A stretch of DNA of 8,744 nucleotides from Bacteroidota bacterium. Its GTDB lineage: Bacteria; Bacteroidota; Bacteroidia; AKYH767-A; JABDAW01. Both the position numbers and the translations under genes were made by a program. The notes under the pieces were generated by a model. It saw only the letters and a list, made by a program, of their open reading frames with translations. It did not search any database and was not told where the DNA came from. The stretch is from assembly GCA_023251595.1 (NCBI GenBank), contig JAHEYM010000146.1:1-8744 (forward strand), written 5' to 3'. Of the stretch, positions 7,301 to 8,744 are shown piece after piece. Each line of letters begins with the position of its first letter. Position 1 is the first letter of the stretch.

Positions 7301-8744
7301 GGAGAAAACTGGCAAGTAGGGGGCGGAACGCATAATATCACCTGGGCATCGAGTGGTGTATCAAACTATTATACTATCGACTACTCAACCAATGGTGGTG
7401 CTACCTGGACGAATATCATCAACGGGAATTATATAACATCAAACTCCTACACTTGGACTATTCCCAATACTCCTTCCACGAACTGCATCGTGAGAGTTTA
7501 TGATTATTACACGAACTGTTACAGTGATCAAAGTAATGCTGTATTTACCATCTCTTCACCAACTCCGTACATCACCGTGACCAGTCCCAATGGCGGTGAA
7601 ATACGTTATGTTGGAAACACGTATTCAATCTCATGGACAAGTGGTTATCTGAGCTCTTCTTACGTAAAAATTGAATATTCAATTGATAACGCAGCAACAT
7701 GGGTAGTGCTCAATGCTTCTACCAACAATACCGGAAGTTATTCGTGGTTGATTCCGAATACTCCGTCCACAACATGTTATGTTAAGGTAACTGATTTTGG
7801 GAATCCGGCTACATTTGACTCGAGCAATGCAGTCTTTACCATTGCTACACCTTTTGTGACTGTTACAGCTCCAAATGGTGGTGAAAGTTGGGTGGGATGC
7901 AGTTCTCACAATATTACCTGGACTTATGGTGGTACAGGAAGTTGGGTGAACATTTACTATTCTCTCGATGGCGGGACCACGTGGCTCACAGCAGCAAGTG
8001 GCGTGAGTAACAGTGGTTCATATAGCTGGACTGTTCCAAATACTCCATCTACCAATTGTTTGGTGAAGGTTGCCGATTATAACAACTCGGCTTATGTCGA
8101 TCAAAGTAACTCCCCATTCACAATTACCGGTAATACAAGCATCATACTAACCTCCCCAAATGGGGGAGAAATCTGGCAGGTGGGAGCAGGAACTCACAAT
8201 ATCACCTGGGCTTCGAGCGGTGTTTCGAATTACTACACAATTGATTATTCGACAAATGGAGGTTCAACCTGGACCAACATCATCAACGGAAATTATATCA
8301 CGTCAAGCTCATATACATGGACTATCCCGAATACTCCTTCGACCAATTGTCTGGTGAGAGTTTATGACTACTATACCAACTGCTATATGGATCAGAGTAA
8401 CGCAGTTTTCACCATATCGGCACCGACGCCATTTATCACAGTTACAAGTACGAATGGGGGAGAAATCAGATATATCGGAAACACTTATTCTATTTCTTGG
8501 ACGAGTGGATATCTGAGTTCATCGTATGTAAAAATCGAGTACTCTATTGACAACGCTGCGACATGGACTGTCCTTACCGCTTCGACGAATAATACCGGTT
8601 CTTATTCATGGTTGATTCCTAATACACCTTCGACAACTTGCTATGTAAAAGTAACTGACTTTGGAAATCCCGCTACACTCGATTCGAGCAATGCTGTATT
8701 CACTATTGCAGTGCCTTTTGTAACTGTAACTGCTCCTAATGGCG
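4334..8744 (+). CDS. Giant secreted tandem-repeat (PNGGE/Kre9-like) protein, 3' end outside
   Basis: The frame is open from ATG 4334 to the window edge: 1470 codons with no stop. Residues 1-19 (MKRILSTLIFSFFATFMFS) are a signal peptide, probably cut before QSVTV. From residue 22 the protein consists only of modules of 95-98 residues. Each has PNGGE near its start, [IV][ST]W, an aromatic [DEY]YS.D.G..W strand, SY.W.[IV]P..PS..C.V.V.D and SN..FTI at the end. This pattern resembles the bacterial domains matched by the Kre9/KNH ('Ser-Thr-rich GPI-anchored') family, expected to be Ig-like beta-sandwiches. The modules come as A (95 aa), B (98), C (95) in fixed order. PNGGE-based module starts are residues 22, 118, 216, 311, 406, 504, 599, 694, 792, 887, 982, 1080, 1175, 1270, 1368 and 1463. 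The protein is rich in Ser, Thr, Asn and Tyr and poor in Lys and Arg. An extracellular adhesin or filament role is inferred. A type IX sorting domain may lie beyond the edge. Confidence 0.9.
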   Translation, partial: MKRILSTLIFSFFATFMFSQSVTVTSPNGGEIWTGCSTHNITWNISGTTHYFSIDYSIDGGITWIFLATNYNQAGVTGSFSWQLPNIQSSTCLVHVYDSGVPSTIDQSNAVFTINAPLLLSSPNGGEIWQVGAGTHNITWAASGTSNYFNLDYSINGGLTWINIVTNSYIPGGSYTWTIPNNPSTNCMVRVTDYSTPCMTDQSNASFTISPPVPIITVTSPNGGETRYVGNTYSISWTSAYLSSSFVKIEYSTDNAVSWTTLTASTNNTGSYSWLIPNTPSTTCYVKVTDFGNSATLDSSNATFTIATPLITVTAPNGGESWVGCSTHNITWTWGGTGSWVNIYYSLDGGANYTTIASGVSNSGSYSWTVPNTPSSNCLVKVADYNNATYFDISNAAFSITPNTSIILTSPNGGEVWQVGAGTHNITWASSGVSNYYTIDYSINGGSTWTNIINGNYITSNSYTWTIPNNPSTNCLVRVYDYYTNCYQDQSNAVFTISPPTPYITVTSPNGGEIRYVGNTYSISWTSGYLSSSYVKIEYSIDNATTWTVLNASTNNTGSYSWNIPNTPSTTCYVKVTDFGNAATLDSSNAVFTIATPFVTVTAPNGGENWVGCSSHNITWTYGGTGSWVNIYYSLDGGTTWLTAASGVSNSGTYSWTLPNTPSTNCLVKVADYNNAAYVDQSNAAFTISGNTSIILTSPNGGEQWQVGAGTHNITWASSGVSNYYTIDYSTNGGSTWTNIINGNYITSNSYTWTIPNTPSTNCLVRIYDYYTNCYSDQSNATFTIVAPTPYITVTSPNGGEIRYVGNTYSISWTSGYLSSSYVKIEYSTDSAATWTVLNASTNNTGSYSWNIPNIPSARCYVKVTDFGNAATLDSSNFVFTIATPFVTVTAPNGGESWVGCSSHNVTWTYGGTGSWVNIYYSIDGGTTWLTMASGVSNSGSYSWSVPNTPSTNCLVKVADYNNAAYVDQSNAPFTITANTSIILTSPNGGENWQVGGGTHNITWASSGVSNYYTIDYSTNGGATWTNIINGNYITSNSYTWTIPNTPSTNCIVRVYDYYTNCYSDQSNAVFTISSPTPYITVTSPNGGEIRYVGNTYSISWTSGYLSSSYVKIEYSIDNAATWVVLNASTNNTGSYSWLIPNTPSTTCYVKVTDFGNPATFDSSNAVFTIATPFVTVTAPNGGESWVGCSSHNITWTYGGTGSWVNIYYSLDGGTTWLTAASGVSNSGSYSWTVPNTPSTNCLVKVADYNNSAYVDQSNSPFTITGNTSIILTSPNGGEIWQVGAGTHNITWASSGVSNYYTIDYSTNGGSTWTNIINGNYITSSSYTWTIPNTPSTNCLVRVYDYYTNCYMDQSNAVFTISAPTPFITVTSTNGGEIRYIGNTYSISWTSGYLSSSYVKIEYSIDNAATWTVLTASTNNTGSYSWLIPNTPSTTCYVKVTDFGNPATLDSSNAVFTIAVPFVTVTAPNG
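4397..5263 (+). repeat. A-B-C unit 1 (867 bp, most divergent copy)
   Basis: First super-unit, coding for residues 22-310: modules A1 (4397-4684), B1 (4685-4978) and C1 (4979-5263). It is one codon longer than the other units, in A1 (96 residues). A1 mixes an A-type beginning (WTGCSTHNITW) with a B-like middle (HYFSIDYSIDGG) and lacks the GTGSWVNIYY of later A modules. It also lacks the NTS linker before B. B1 has SYIPGGSYTW instead of NYITSNSYTW. It is clearly less like units 2-5 than they are like one another. Confidence 0.9.
5264..6127 (+). repeat. A-B-C unit 2 (864 bp)
   Basis: Modules A2 (5264-5548), B2 (5549-5842) and C2 (5843-6127), coding for residues 311-598. It is the first unit with the canonical A module (GGTGSWVNIYYSLDGG) and the NTS linker to B. 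A2 still differs somewhat from later A modules (WTWGG, ANYTTIASG, ATYFDIS), so it looks intermediate between unit 1 and units 3-5. B2 and C2 are already nearly canonical. Confidence 0.92.
6128..6991 (+). repeat. A-B-C unit 3 (864 bp)
   Basis: Modules A3 (6128-6412), B3 (6413-6706) and C3 (6707-6991), coding for residues 599-886. C3 is the most unusual C module among the later units, with NIPNIPSARCYVKV and SSNFVFTI where the others have PNTPSTTC and SSNAVFTI. The length equals that of units 2, 4 and 5 exactly. Confidence 0.92.
6992..7855 (+). repeat. A-B-C unit 4 (864 bp)
   Basis: Modules A4 (6992-7276), B4 (7277-7570) and C4 (7571-7855), coding for residues 887-1174. It is nearly identical in protein to units 3 and 5. 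Differences include HNVTW in A4, NWQVGGGTHN in B4, and WVVLN and NPATFDSS in C4. Many codons differ from the neighbouring units at silent positions. Confidence 0.92.
7856..8719 (+). repeat. A-B-C unit 5 (864 bp)
   Basis: Modules A5 (7856-8140), B5 (8141-8434) and C5 (8435-8719), coding for residues 1175-1462. In C5 the otherwise invariant proline of PNGGE is replaced by threonine (TSTNGGEIRYIGN). The remainder follows the consensus, and the length is again 864 bp. Confidence 0.92.
8720..8744 (+). repeat. Start of A-B-C unit 6 (cut by window edge)
   Basis: The last 25 bases encode VTVTAPNG and one further Gly, the beginning of a sixth A module, exactly 864 nt after the start of unit 5. The array therefore continues to the right, and its copy number cannot be determined from this window. 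Confidence 0.9.

Noticed and set aside
4429..8357. Short frames at 4429-4659, 4557-4799, 6432-6692, 8160-8357 (plus) and 7679-7909 (minus)
   Set aside because: They are out-of-frame readings of the giant repeat gene. Those at 6432 and 8160 are the same shadow in two B modules (both begin MGE.SGR).
4397..8744. CRISPR array or satellite-like non-coding tandem repeat
   Set aside because: The period is 864 bp with a continuous open frame and mostly silent differences between copies, so this is protein-coding repetition, not spacer-repeat structure.

Overview
The window looks like chromosomal DNA from a member of the Bacteroidota (Bacteroidetes). Several signs agree. Start codons have A/T-rich leaders without Shine-Dalgarno sequences. 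A TAnnTTTG-type -7 box precedes the large gene, and another precedes the tRNA. There is a lipoprotein and a Sec-signal protein of Bacteroidota style, a 'CGCAAAGACGCAAAG'-type palindromic repeat, and a giant secreted repeat protein of the kind these bacteria export. The genus cannot be read from the sequence.

Layout. Positions 1-149 (minus) hold the N-terminus of a secreted protein that runs off the left edge. Positions 218-295 hold a long imperfect inverted repeat, directly after the stop of a 404-residue lipoprotein of unknown function (299-1513, minus). A 268-bp divergent spacer with a 19-nt palindrome separates the lipoprotein from a rightward cluster. That cluster is an ECF-type sigma factor (1782-2369), a 95-residue unrecognised protein (2447-2734) and endonuclease III, nth (2700-3344), which overlaps the small gene by 35 nt. 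Facing it on the minus strand are a YqgE/AlgH-family gene (3478-4056) and, just downstream of it, a tRNA-Pro(CGG) gene (3386-3459).

From 4334 to the right edge is one uninterrupted plus-strand reading frame: 1470 complete codons with no stop in the window. It has a signal peptide followed only by tandem beta-sandwich-like modules of about 95 residues with the signature PNGGE...ITW...YS.DGG..W...SY.W.IP..PS..C.V.V.D...SN..FTI. The modules come in three classes (A, B, C) in strict A-B-C order. Five complete A-B-C units and the start of a sixth are visible. Units 2 to 5 are each exactly 864 bp (288 residues). This is the most striking content of the window and is most likely a surface or secreted adhesin or structural protein. 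Its C-terminus, which would show how it is exported, lies outside.

How the genes relate. The sigma factor, small protein and nth are probably co-transcribed, and the small protein sits where an ECF sigma regulator would be expected. The other genes look like independent housekeeping or envelope genes. Nothing indicates a mobile element, CRISPR array or phage.
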